Part shown: piece by piece, positions 51,608 to 60,337 of the stretch
Position numbering within the stretch: the first letter of the stretch is position 1
How the letters are laid out: each line of letters begins with the position of its first letter
From: M3007 sp040397785
Lineage (GTDB): Bacteria > Bacteroidota > Bacteroidia > Chitinophagales > Saprospiraceae
Length of the DNA stretch: 64,000 nt
Direction of reading: 5' to 3'
Assembly (NCBI GenBank): GCA_040397785.1
Contig: JBBAVI010000013.1
Coordinates: 1-64,000, forward strand
Program-made: the position numbers and the translations under genes
The notes under the pieces: generated by a model
What the model was told of the DNA's origin: nothing
Databases searched by the model: none
What the model saw: only the letters and a program-made list of their open reading frames with translations

Positions 51608-52522
51608 ATGAAGTATCTCTTATTTCTATCCTTGCTTGCTACTCTGTCCCGTTCGGCTTGTGATGCCGATCCGAAAGGCAAAACTTACCTTGTAAACATT
51701 GACGATAAGGGCATTATCCTGGACGGCTACGATCCGGTTGCATTTTTTACCGACCAAAAGCCTGTTAAAGGTAGCGCCAGTTTTACGTTCACTTATCACG
51801 ACGCTGCGTACTGGTTTGCGAATGCGGAGCACCAAAAGATGTTTGCAGCAAATCCCGAAAAATATGCTCCGCAATACGGCGGCTATTGTGGGTATGCAGT
51901 ATCGCAGGGCCACCTTGCTCCCATCCATGTAGAGTTTTTCGCGCTTTTGGACGGACGGCTCATTCTTCAAAACAACCAACGCGCATTGGACGGCTGGAAC
52001 GGCGACGCAATGAGTCTCCAAAAAGCAGATAAATACTGGCCGGAACTGCTTTCGCGCAGTGGAAAACCCTTTATTCCTGCCGAAGAAAAGAAAAACCTGC
52101 TGAACCGGAATGCTGCCGATGCCGTGGCGGAGGGTTATGATGTTGTTTCCTATTTGCTTGAACAAAAGGCAGTTAAAGGGGATGAGAAAAACGTAAAACC
52201 TTACAATGGCGGTCTTTATTTCTTTACCAGCAATGAAAACAAGCAAATGTTCAGTGCCGATCCGACCAAATTCGCACCGCTTTATGGCGGTTATTGCGCT
52301 TATGCAATGAGCCTGGGTTTGCTTCGCCCGGTTGACCCCATGAGTTTTCAAATCGTGGATGGTCATCTGTTACTCCATGGTGCCCCATCAGCATTAGCAA
52401 GTTTTAGTAAAGACATTCCCGGCAATAAAGCCAAAGCCGACCAAAACTGGTCCATCCTCCTCGCTAAATATCCTCAAGGAAAAAGCGGTTACGACGATGC
52501 GCCTTCAACCCCAAAAAAATAA
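51608..52522 (+). CDS. Exported protein with two YHS domains
   Basis: The start is ATG 51608 (MKYLLFLSLLATLSRSACDA), a signal peptide possibly processed as a lipoprotein at the Cys. The frame upstream overlaps the VOC gene's end. The ~304-residue product has two YHS-type metal-binding domains: DGYDPVAFFTDQKPVKGSAS ... YGGYCGYAVSQG and, from about residue 175, GYDVVSYLLEQKAVKG ... YGGYCAYAMSLG. YHS domains are thought to bind copper or other metals through Cys and His; here each repeat keeps GYC(G/A)YA. The two are clear internal duplicates. It has its own GTAAC promoter. Confidence 0.85.
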   Translation: MKYLLFLSLLATLSRSACDADPKGKTYLVNIDDKGIILDGYDPVAFFTDQKPVKGSASFTFTYHDAAYWFANAEHQKMFAANPEKYAPQYGGYCGYAVSQGHLAPIHVEFFALLDGRLILQNNQRALDGWNGDAMSLQKADKYWPELLSRSGKPFIPAEEKKNLLNRNAADAVAEGYDVVSYLLEQKAVKGDEKNVKPYNGGLYFFTSNENKQMFSADPTKFAPLYGGYCAYAMSLGLLRPVDPMSFQIVDGHLLLHGAPSALASFSKDIPGNKAKADQNWSILLAKYPQGKSGYDDAPSTPKK

Positions 52523-52618
52523 CAATCCAAATTTAATGTTCACCGATGCATGGTATGTCTTGCCAAATAGCCAACAAAGCCAACAAAGCAAGACATATCA
52601 CGCCAAATAACAAACAAC

Positions 52619-53086
52619 ATGAAAACGATTTTATTATGCTGCGTTGGGCTTATGCTTGCCTTGGCGGGAAACGCACAAGTGGCGCAAACTGCAAACCTTA
52701 CCCTCGAAGGCGCCCAAAAAGTCATAGATGCGGCCATCGTTTATGCCAAAGCAAACCAATCGCCAGGCGGCTCTATTGCCGTGGTGGATGCGGGTGGTCA
52801 CCTGCTTATGTTTGAACGGCTTGACGGTTCTTTCCCTGCTTCTGCTACGGTTTCGATCGAAAAAGCCCGCACCGCCGCCCTGTTTCGTGCTGAAAGTAAA
52901 AAACTTGAAGACGCCATCAATGGCGGTCGTGAGGCGCTTATTACGGTTGGTTACACCTTCCTACAGGGAGGCGTTCCGATTCTTTACAACGGCCAGGTTG
53001 TCGGAGCCATCGGCGTCAGTGGCGCTAAATCGGCCGATCAGGATCGGGAAATTGCAACTGCGGGAGCGGACGCTTTGCTGAAATAA
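52619..53086 (+). CDS. Exported GlcG/HbpS-family heme-binding protein
   Basis: This 155-residue protein has a signal peptide (MKTILLCCVGLMLALAGNAQ) and the GlcG/HbpS (DUF336) fold: LTLEGAQKVIDAAIVYAKAN, SIAVVDAGGHLLMFERLDG, KARTAALFRAESKKLEDA, VGAIGVSGAKSADQDREIA. HbpS proteins bind heme or iron at the surface; GlcG is of uncertain function. It follows the YHS gene by 96 bp and precedes the SMP-30 gene by 44 bp, so it is probably cotranscribed with the latter. No own -7 box of good quality is seen. Confidence 0.9.
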   Translation: MKTILLCCVGLMLALAGNAQVAQTANLTLEGAQKVIDAAIVYAKANQSPGGSIAVVDAGGHLLMFERLDGSFPASATVSIEKARTAALFRAESKKLEDAINGGREALITVGYTFLQGGVPILYNGQVVGAIGVSGAKSADQDREIATAGADALLK

Positions 53087-53130
53087 TCCTTTTCAAGAAC
53101 AAACGCTTCCAAACACCTTACATCTAAATC

Positions 53131-54792
53131 ATGAGACATCTAAAACAGATTCCAATACTGCTCTTCTTTTTGAGCGCCTCCTTTTTGACTAAAACCTCTG
53201 CTCAAGAACACCGCGATTTGGCCATCGGGCAGGCGGCCGCGATTGCTGATCTTCGCACAAGTTTAGGTGCCAATGCTTTGAATGCCCAATGGAAATTCCA
53301 GGAAGCCACGATCGTAGAAATGCCGTTCAAGCGCCCTGGTCCAAGTCAGCAGGATCCTTTGCTTTTGTATCCAACGGGCGCTACAAGCAACACCCATGCC
53401 TTGTCTCCAAAAGCAAGTGCGGCTAATTTTGATGACAAGGCCTGGGAAATACTCGACCCAACGACCCTGGAAACCCGACGCGGAACTGGATTATTGTCTT
53501 TCGTATGGTTTCGAATAAATATTACCATACCCGAGAAGTTGGGAAGTTTTCAGACGCTTGGTACTACGGCCATGCTTGAAATCGTTGCAGATGATTATTC
53601 CGAAATTTTTGTCAATGGCAAATTATCTAAGGCCTTAGGCCAAACAGGCGGGGGAGCCATCTCTGGTTGGAACACGCGCAACCGGGTGTTACTTACCCAG
53701 GATGCCAAGCCGGGACAACAATTTCAGATTGCAATTTTGTGTGCCAATGCGCCTTTTGCCGATTTGCCGGAAAATTATATTTGGTTGCGATCCGCTACGG
53801 TTGACTTTTACAAATCAATGCCCTCTGCATATCCGGATGCTCAAAACCTGGGGCGTCTGGAGCAAATTGAAAAGTCATTCGAAAATGTTGTAGCCCTCGA
53901 TGCAAAACTGGAAAAATTAGCCACCGGATTCCAGTTTACCGAAGGGCCGGTTTGGCATCCAGATGGTTTTCTGTTGTTTAGCGATCCAAACACGAATGTG
54001 ATCTATCGTTATGAGCCTTTTACGCAAAACGTTTCTGTGTATATGACGAAAAGTGGCTATGCCGGGTTTGATATTGGTGAGTACCATCAACCAGGTTCCA
54101 ACGGCTTGGCCATCGATGCAGCGGGTCGGCTGATTGTTTGTCAACATGGCAATCGCAGGGTAATTCGCCATGAAACCAAAGGTCCCATTACCGTGCTTTC
54201 CGACAACTATCAAGGGCAAAAGTTGAACAGCCCCAATGACCTGGTGCTAAAATCAGATGGTACCGTATATTTTACAGATCCACCTTATGGTTTGCCTAAA
54301 AACTACAACGACCCAAAAAAGGAAACCCTCAACCAGGGCGTTTATCGGGTAAAAAACGGGAAAACAGAACTGCTCAGCACCAATTTGGGCGGTCCAAACG
54401 GTATCGCTTTCAGCCCGGATGAGCGTTTCCTCTATGTTTCCAATTGGGATATTCGCGACATCCATCACACCAAAACATTGTGGCGCTTTGAGGTGGACAG
54501 CGATGGCAAATTGTTCAATGGGAAAGTATTCTATGATTTCAACTTTACAGACGGCGATGAGGCCCTTGATGGTATCAAAGTGGATCGAATGGGCAACCTT
54601 TTCGTATCTGCCCCCGGCGGAGTTTGGATAATTTCCCCAGAAGGAAAATACCTCGGTAAAATTGTGGGCCCCGAGCGTCCAGCTAATATGGCCTGGGGCG
54701 ATGCCGATGGCAAAACACTCTACCTTACCGCGCATACAGGATTGTATAAAATCCGAACAGTAAATGGAGGGAAAATTGCTGCAAAAAATTGA
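53131..54792 (+). CDS. Exported SMP-30/gluconolactonase-family protein
   Basis: The 553-residue protein has a signal peptide (MRHLKQIPILLFFLSASFLT). An N-terminal ~190-residue galactose-binding-like domain (WFRINITIPEKLGSFQTLG; YSEIFVNGKLSKALGQTGG) precedes a six-bladed SMP-30/gluconolactonase beta-propeller from ~245 onward. The propeller contains FTEGPVWHPDGFLLFSDPN (with a metal-ligand Glu), NGLAIDAAGRLIVCQHGNRR, NSPNDLVLKSDGTVYFTDPP, GPNGIAFSPDERFLYVSNWD and DGIKVDRMGNLFVSAPGGV. Such enzymes hydrolyse sugar lactones or related esters. It is the last gene of the exported cluster; no clear terminator follows. Confidence 0.92.
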   Translation: MRHLKQIPILLFFLSASFLTKTSAQEHRDLAIGQAAAIADLRTSLGANALNAQWKFQEATIVEMPFKRPGPSQQDPLLLYPTGATSNTHALSPKASAANFDDKAWEILDPTTLETRRGTGLLSFVWFRINITIPEKLGSFQTLGTTAMLEIVADDYSEIFVNGKLSKALGQTGGGAISGWNTRNRVLLTQDAKPGQQFQIAILCANAPFADLPENYIWLRSATVDFYKSMPSAYPDAQNLGRLEQIEKSFENVVALDAKLEKLATGFQFTEGPVWHPDGFLLFSDPNTNVIYRYEPFTQNVSVYMTKSGYAGFDIGEYHQPGSNGLAIDAAGRLIVCQHGNRRVIRHETKGPITVLSDNYQGQKLNSPNDLVLKSDGTVYFTDPPYGLPKNYNDPKKETLNQGVYRVKNGKTELLSTNLGGPNGIAFSPDERFLYVSNWDIRDIHHTKTLWRFEVDSDGKLFNGKVFYDFNFTDGDEALDGIKVDRMGNLFVSAPGGVWIISPEGKYLGKIVGPERPANMAWGDADGKTLYLTAHTGLYKIRTVNGGKIAAKN

Positions 54793-54896
54793 GGGCTGAG
54801 ATACGCTAATTAACTAAAAATAGAATTTTTAAGTGTAATGATGGGAGCCGAAGTTTTCAAACAGACTGCGGCCTCCATTGTTGTATATATGAATCA

Positions 54897-55367
54897 CTAC
54901 TTTTTGTAATAATTCCGTACCCCTGGCAACAGGGCCGTAAATAGGAGTGGAATTGCATAAAGCATGTAAAATGTCTGCAATCCGCCCACGCTTTGCACGA
55001 AAATATTTTCAACTTGTATCCAGATCATAAGCGCAAACGCAACATAAATGCTCTAAGTCCATGCCCAATACATATCTGGAAAAAAATTAAAATATTCTGC
55101 AAACGTACTTTTCCTTTTATGCAATAAAAAATACACCAAAACACCTGGAAAGAGGCCTAAAACCAGGAAAAGAATAATGCCCGGAACTAAAAAATTGGCA
55201 AAAGGCGAATACGCCAAAATGGATAAAGGCAAGCCGCCAAGCAGTTTTCCAGAAGGGGAAATAATCAATGCAGCACCTCCGAATAAAGCGCCTAAACTGA
55301 GGAAACTCAACAAGAAAAGATGCACATTGCGCGCCATTTTAGATAAATAAACGCCTTTATTTTGCAT
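54897..55367 (-). pseudogene. Membrane protein interrupted by an in-frame stop
   Basis: The minus-strand frame from ATG 55367 runs to a TAG at 55053-55055 after 104 residues (...FPDMYWAWT). It then continues without frameshift for a further 51 protein-like codons (SIYVAFALMIWIQVENIFVQ ... LPGVRNYYKK) to a TAG at 54897-54899. The undisrupted protein would be ~156 residues with four hydrophobic helices, two on each side of the stop. A single base change (for example TGG or CAG to TAG) explains it. It may be a recent pseudogene, a sequence error or, less likely, a readthrough site. I do not recognise the family. Confidence 0.75.
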
Positions 55368-55388
55368 AAAATCCTATATAATAATTTT

Positions 55389-55907
55389 TTAAATTTGTTT
55401 TGTTGTTTTTAATAAACTCAAATCAAATCCCTGCTCTTTTAGTCTATTTAAAATGCCATTGTAAATTGCCAAATCAAGCGTTGCGGTTCTTGAAAGTATC
55501 CATAAGTATTTTTTATTAGGATGACTAACGACCGCGTAGCCATAATCATCTGCCAAATCAATGATCCAGTATTTTGCGCGGAAGGGCCAGAAAAACTGCA
55601 CTTTCAATTTCGCATTGCCACTGTTTTTAACCACAAATGCTTTTCCTTTGATATAGGAAGTTTTGCCGGTCACGCTGTCCTTGTTGCATTTGTTTTCAAC
55701 GACCACAAAGCCTTTGTCGCTTGGGGTGTAGGTTGCAGTTGTACAGTTGCATCCTTTTTGGAACCGTTGTGGAAAAGAGGCGATTTCATACCATTTACCT
55801 GCATATTTATTCAAATCGACAAAAGGCACGGTTTGAAGCGTTTGTGAAACGGCGGCTACAGTAAGCATAGAAAATGTCAACGTTAATAAGAAAGAAGAAC
55901 TTGTCAT
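55389..55907 (-). CDS. Lipocalin (Blc-like)
   Basis: The start is ATG 55907 (MTSSSFLLTLTFSMLTVAAV), giving a signal peptide; the ORF continues upstream without a good start. The 172-residue product has the bacterial lipocalin motif GKWYEIASFPQRFQKGCNC with a ligand-barrel body (VQFFWPFRAKYWIIDLADDY; KKYLWILSRTATL). It resembles Blc, an outer-membrane lipocalin that binds lysophospholipids. There is no lipobox, so it may be soluble in the periplasm. The broken membrane gene follows 21 bp downstream on the same strand. Confidence 0.9.
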   Translation of the reverse strand: MTSSSFLLTLTFSMLTVAAVSQTLQTVPFVDLNKYAGKWYEIASFPQRFQKGCNCTTATYTPSDKGFVVVENKCNKDSVTGKTSYIKGKAFVVKNSGNAKLKVQFFWPFRAKYWIIDLADDYGYAVVSHPNKKYLWILSRTATLDLAIYNGILNRLKEQGFDLSLLKTTKQI

Positions 55908-56090
55908 AGTATCCAGAAAAGGTTGAAAAAATGCACTTTGGGGATTTACAAAATCATTGGAACGGCGCAAAGATGCGGGGGCAATTGGTTCCGCGATTTA
56001 CATAAAGCGGAAAATGTATTACACGAATCCCACATTGATCGAGTTGGTACATATTGGTTTTGGGCGCGATATGGTAGTTACAAATGAAAA

Positions 56091-56138
56091 ATGAGTGCTT
56101 CCTAATTTTGATTTTCACCAATTTTGGGAAGCACTCAT
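56091..56138. terminator. Hairpin terminator shared by the lipocalin upstream region and the DUF6055 gene
   Basis: ATGAGTGCTTCC (56091-56102) pairs exactly with 56127-56138 around a 24-nt loop. T runs flank both sides. It lies 31 bp after the stop of the minus-strand DUF6055/T9SS gene, so it is most likely the terminator of that gene. Confidence 0.75.
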
Positions 56139-56169
56139 TTTTTAAAAATTTAACACAAATAAAAGATAA

Positions 56170-58359
56170 TCAACCCTTTACCTTTACAACCTTTCCCCAA
56201 AAGGCACCCAAACGGATGGTATACACCCCTTCTGGCAGATTTTTTAGGTCTACAGCCTCCTGCGCATGCGCGTGTACCAATGTACGCACCATCCGCCCGC
56301 TCAGGTCCGCAACCTGCACCCGCGCCGGGAAGGCAATACCTGCATTTTCAGGCAAAACCAATTGAACCGATTCAGCCGCAGGATTAGGGTAAATATTTAA
56401 TTGATTGATTGTTAATGGTGTTTGTGTTGCCGAAATCGCTTCGCAATCCAGTAAATTCGCACAATTGCATTTCCGAGCCATTTCCGTATCCGTAAACAGG
56501 CTATACGTATTGTTCACGTCCTTATTGTCCGGATGTTGGGCCGTACGGCCATCGCATTCCAGAAACTTGTTGTCGTAATAATTCGTCAGCCGGTAATGTA
56601 CGCTGTTGTCGCAGTCTCCCTGATCGTTGTACACAATCACATCGCCGCCCACTTCCACAGTACCCGACAGTTTATAATTGATCACAACGGGGCGCATACC
56701 GATCAGCGCATTGCCTGCCATGGTAACATTTTCAACATATGCATGGCCTTTGATCACGGCATTTTCGGAATATGTACCGCCCGTAACGACTGCATTATCC
56801 AACACCTGCACGTTTCCACTCAAGTTTGCATCGCGCACAATGGCCGTTTGTTCAATGCGCACATTGCCGCTGATTTGTGCGTTGCCCAACACGATCGCGT
56901 GCGGACCCACGTACACACTGGCCGCTACATTGGCCGAATTTTGTACCCAACCGCCGCCATTGGTATGCAATTGACCATCGTTTTTGAGTTGCGCGCGGAA
57001 CAAGGCAGGCGCTTGAAAACCCTCCGGAACGGCCCCATTGATCGAAAATTCGTACGGAAAACGGAAATGTTTGGGGTATCCGGCCCAGGTATTGTTGCTA
57101 TCGGTGGTGGTAATTTGATCGTAAGGAGCGCCCATCACCACCAAATACAAAGCCGTTTCATCATTTTCAAGGCTAAAATTGATTTCCGCTTCGTTTTCAG
57201 CGTACGTCGGACTATAACGACTCAACGTGCCATCCGCTTTAGCCGCCACAAAACCATAACGCCAGCCAGCGTGGGCATTGGCTTCGGTGTGGCCTTTAAA
57301 TTTGATAATCACCGCGCAACTATCCGGGTTCGGATGCAGCGGAATTACATTGTAGGCAAATTCTTCCGGCGCTTGTTCGATGGGCATTTCATACCGCTCG
57401 CTCGAGCCTGGAACCTTCCGTAAAATACTAAAGGTAGCGTGAATCGATTGTAGCGAATACAGCAGATCATTCCGGCGTGCATTGCGGAAATTGACACCTA
57501 ATTTATATAAGTCAAAATCGTAGGTCGCCATACGCCGGGCATATTGGTACAAACTGTCGTTAAATTGCGCTTGGGTGTACCCATTGATGCGTTTGTACGT
57601 TTGCAATGGATATTCATAACTATCGGATTCGCGCCACAACCGCGAGACCATTTCAGGGCCTTCCGAAATAGCCAAAGCCATCAGCAAAGCGTAGTTTTCG
57701 TAGGTATTTTTCCAGTCGCCCCAGGTTTCCAAGTGGTACACATCCATGCCCCATGCGCCGACTGCCTGGGGGTAAATGAGGTTGCGCATATAATTGGCGT
57801 GGGTTTCCCAAAAGATCCCGGCATTGTACCAGGAACCGCCCAGCCCATTCGACAAACGATAATCAATCGTGTTTTGCGCCTGCATGCTGTGGGCAAATTC
57901 ATGCGCAGCTACCCCGCCATCCCGAATACCGTTCGGATGCACCCAAAACGCGCCGATAATGCCATCCGCATCGCCGCCGTTGGCAAATCCTTGTGCGCCA
58001 TCGGGCCCCCAAGTGCCATAGATCACGATAACCACCTTGTATTGGCTCATTTTGGTTCCGGGCGCATCATCCAGAAAGCCTAATTCCTTAAAACGGGTAT
58101 AAATATACTCCATCGTATCCAAAATGGCGGCAGGATCAAAGCGCAACTCCGAATCCGCATATACAGAAGGGTCGCTGCCAACAGTATTGCCCCAAATTAG
58201 GATAAAATTCTCTGATTGACGGGTTTTATCCCAGCTGAATTGTTTGCCATCCACCGTGTTGGTATCCTGCAAATAATAGGGGATGTGGATCATTTTCTGG
58301 GCATCTAAAGTGCCTATGAACAAATAGAACAAGACAATGGCAGGTAGTATTCTTTGCAT
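56170..58359 (-). CDS. DUF6055-like metalloprotease-fold protein with hexapeptide repeats and T9SS sorting domain
   Basis: The start is ATG 58359 (MQRILPAIVLFYLFIGTLDA), a signal peptide, giving 729 residues. The first ~330 residues match the DUF6055 style with HEFAHSMQAQNTIDY (an HExxH zinc-type motif) and SWYNAGIFWETHANYMRN, whose Glu is a likely third ligand. A beta domain (340-480) follows. Residues ~495-590 hold left-handed-helix hexapeptide repeats (VYVGPHAIVLGNAQISGNVR; AIVRDANLSGNVQVLDNAVV). The last ~85 residues are a type A T9SS domain (IYPNPAAESVQLVLP...LGAFWGKVVKVKG). It is secreted and processed by T9SS; the substrate is unknown. Confidence 0.85.
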   Translation of the reverse strand: MQRILPAIVLFYLFIGTLDAQKMIHIPYYLQDTNTVDGKQFSWDKTRQSENFILIWGNTVGSDPSVYADSELRFDPAAILDTMEYIYTRFKELGFLDDAPGTKMSQYKVVIVIYGTWGPDGAQGFANGGDADGIIGAFWVHPNGIRDGGVAAHEFAHSMQAQNTIDYRLSNGLGGSWYNAGIFWETHANYMRNLIYPQAVGAWGMDVYHLETWGDWKNTYENYALLMALAISEGPEMVSRLWRESDSYEYPLQTYKRINGYTQAQFNDSLYQYARRMATYDFDLYKLGVNFRNARRNDLLYSLQSIHATFSILRKVPGSSERYEMPIEQAPEEFAYNVIPLHPNPDSCAVIIKFKGHTEANAHAGWRYGFVAAKADGTLSRYSPTYAENEAEINFSLENDETALYLVVMGAPYDQITTTDSNNTWAGYPKHFRFPYEFSINGAVPEGFQAPALFRAQLKNDGQLHTNGGGWVQNSANVAASVYVGPHAIVLGNAQISGNVRIEQTAIVRDANLSGNVQVLDNAVVTGGTYSENAVIKGHAYVENVTMAGNALIGMRPVVINYKLSGTVEVGGDVIVYNDQGDCDNSVHYRLTNYYDNKFLECDGRTAQHPDNKDVNNTYSLFTDTEMARKCNCANLLDCEAISATQTPLTINQLNIYPNPAAESVQLVLPENAGIAFPARVQVADLSGRMVRTLVHAHAQEAVDLKNLPEGVYTIRLGAFWGKVVKVKG

Positions 58360-58427
58360 TGCGCACGTAAATTTATTGTGAAGAGAAACTTTTATCGACA
58401 AATATAAGTGCTACCGCGCAATGATGG

Positions 58428-59402
58428 TTAAACAAACCGCAATTCTCGCCAGGCCTTTTGCTGTGCCTTGCTCAAAAACGTCCAGGCAACAATCCGCGTA
58501 GTTTTGTTGCCCGTGCCCATCGGAATCGTTTTTACCTCTGCCGCAGCAGCCGTAACCAGCGCTTCTTGCACCGCTTTCAGGTTGGATTGTTTGGAAACCA
58601 GGGTCGTAAACCAAAAACAGGTGTGCATAAACTGCCGACTCTGTTTCACCATATCTAAAATAAACCCGCGTTCGCCGCCTTCACAGGTAAGTTCGCTGGG
58701 TTGCCCGCCAAAATTCTGCACCGGAACCTTGATTTTGACCATCTTTTTTCCCCTTAAATTGGCCAATTTGCGAAAAGTGCCAAACTCAGCCTCCTCCATG
58801 CTCGCATGAAAGGGCGGATTACAAATGCTAAAATCAAAATATTCCCCCTCTTGTATAATGCCGTAAAAAATATCCTTGGGGTTGCTTTGTAAACGACAGA
58901 CCACTTTTCCCGCTAACACCGGATTGTTGTCCACGATTTTTTGGGCCGACTCCAATGCAACGGGGTCAATATCCGAACCCACAAACGACCAGCCGTACGC
59001 CTTGTTGCCCACCATCGGGTACACACAATTGGCCCCAATGCCAATATCTAAACACGTTATTTTAGGTCCAACCGGTATTTTACCAAAATTACTACCGCCC
59101 AATAAATCGGCCACATGGTGCAAATAATCCACCCGGCCCGGAATCGGCGGACACAAATAACCCTCCGGAATATCCCAGTAATCAATATCATAGTGGAGTT
59201 TCAGCAAAGCCCGGTTCAGCATCTTTACTGCTGCCGGATTGGCAAAATCAACCGTTGCGTCGCTATATATATTCTGGGTAACAAAGGGCGCCAAATCCGG
59301 ACAAACCCCAATCAATGCCGTGAAATCATACCGCTCCCGATGTAAATTACGAGGATGTAATTTCGGTTTCAACTGCGGGTGTACTGTTCTCCCTTTCGAC
59401 AT
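58428..59402 (-). CDS. rlmF: 23S rRNA adenine(1618)-N6-methyltransferase RlmF
   Basis: RlmF methylates A1618 of 23S rRNA using SAM. The start is ATG 59402 (MSKGRTVHPQLKPKLHPRNL); the frame continues upstream only through repeat DNA (GTQRKQ-type translation). The 324-residue protein has the family opening LHPRNLHRERYDF, the SAM-binding block CLDIGIGANCVYPMVG and the catalytic CNPPFHASMEEAEF. The final FWFTTLVSKQSNLKAVQEAL and RIVAWTFLSK complete the family pattern. Length is normal. It is transcribed towards the DUF6055 gene with a 68-bp gap between stop and next start. Confidence 0.95.
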   Translation of the reverse strand: MSKGRTVHPQLKPKLHPRNLHRERYDFTALIGVCPDLAPFVTQNIYSDATVDFANPAAVKMLNRALLKLHYDIDYWDIPEGYLCPPIPGRVDYLHHVADLLGGSNFGKIPVGPKITCLDIGIGANCVYPMVGNKAYGWSFVGSDIDPVALESAQKIVDNNPVLAGKVVCRLQSNPKDIFYGIIQEGEYFDFSICNPPFHASMEEAEFGTFRKLANLRGKKMVKIKVPVQNFGGQPSELTCEGGERGFILDMVKQSRQFMHTCFWFTTLVSKQSNLKAVQEALVTAAAAEVKTIPMGTGNKTTRIVAWTFLSKAQQKAWRELRFV

Positions 59403-59453
59403 TGCTCTAATTTTAAGAAAAACACAAAGATAGCCCCAATTTTTCAACCGCTT

Positions 59454-59600
59454 GCGTTGCTTGCGCTGGGTTCCACCCAGTGCATCGATCCATCGGGTTC
59501 CACCCGATCTACTTTGCTCGCGCTGGGTTCCACCCAATGCACGTTTACAACCCCACAATCGTTTCCTTCAGTTTTTCCAACAACACCCCACAAATATCGT
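59454..59600. repeat. Palindromic repeat unit plus decayed copy of the M20-hydrolase 3' end
   Basis: Palindromes CTGGGTTCCACCCAG (59466-59480), TCGGGTTCCACCCGA (59493-59507) and CTGGGTTCCACCCAA (59523-59537) are members of the family seen at 26375-26417. Directly after them, 59554-59579 matches exactly 26 nt of the 3' end of the M20 gene (62779-62804), with weaker similarity to about 59600. The same palindrome stands before both copies. Confidence 0.75.
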
Positions 59601-59671
59601 GGTGTAAATTCAGTAAAATCGTTGGTATTTACGGTATTATAAATTGAAAATTACCTGGGAGACTGCAAAAT

Positions 59672-59704
59672 AGCCTTCCCAAAAGCAATACTTTTGAGAA
59701 GGCT
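59672..59704. terminator. Hairpin between lipoprotein and repeat region
   Basis: AGCCTTC-C-CAAAAG pairs with CTTTTG-A-GAAGGCT (13 bp, one mismatch) around CAATA. It lies 37 bp after the stop of the minus-strand lipoprotein gene, with A/T runs beside it. A terminator is the likely role. Confidence 0.65.
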
Positions 59705-59740
59705 TTAATTTGTCACATATCGCACCATTGCAATACAACC

Positions 59741-60334
59741 CTACTGCAATTTCAAATGAAACTTCCCTTCCGTTAAATTAATCTTTGGGTCCAAGTCCCA
59801 AGAGTTAGGACCTGTTACATTTTTTTCTTTGGTGAAAAATTGAAAACGACCTTGCACTGTACCAGCTATAGAATCGATAGAAACCACTTCGATAAAATGA
59901 TCATTGCGGGTGCTATCAATTTTATAAGTTCCGATCAATTGATCGTAATCTTGGTCTACAAATAAAACCATCTGCGGAATGTAATCAACCTCATACCAAT
60001 GGTTATACGCCTCCAAACTATATATACCTTTCTTGGCAGGTATATCATATACAGAACACCCGTAACCTCTTAAATAAGGGTCTCTGTAGTTCGTAGAAAT
60101 AACGAATACCTGTTTGTCTTCAGTATAATAAACCGTTTGTGCATTAAAAGACAATAAAACGCCATTTTTCAAACAAGTGCATTTCCCCAATTCAATGATA
60201 TCGTTCAAGGTATCCGTAGTGCTTGTTAGCGTGTCTATAGGAGTTTTTATAACAGGTGTAATGGGCGATTGCTCTTTTTGGCAAGCATGGCCCAAGAGCA
60301 GTATGGTTGTGATTATTAGAATAAATCGAAGCAT
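59741..60334 (-). CDS. Hypothetical lipoprotein, 197 aa
   Basis: A lipoprotein signal is seen (MLRFILIITTILLLGHAC; lipobox LGHAC, Cys 18), followed by a Thr/Ser/Pro linker (about 22-45) and a ~150-residue beta-rich domain (KCTCLKNGVLLSFNAQTVYY; VFVISTNYRDPYLRGYGC; TGPNSWDLDPKINLTEGKFH). I recognise no specific domain. It lies 3 bp after the frameshifted metalloprotease, almost certainly in the same transcript. An inhibitor or accessory partner of the protease is possible but is speculation from position. Confidence 0.8.
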   Translation of the reverse strand: MLRFILIITTILLLGHACQKEQSPITPVIKTPIDTLTSTTDTLNDIIELGKCTCLKNGVLLSFNAQTVYYTEDKQVFVISTNYRDPYLRGYGCSVYDIPAKKGIYSLEAYNHWYEVDYIPQMVLFVDQDYDQLIGTYKIDSTRNDHFIEVVSIDSIAGTVQGRFQFFTKEKNVTGPNSWDLDPKINLTEGKFHLKLQ

Positions 60335-60337
60335 GGC

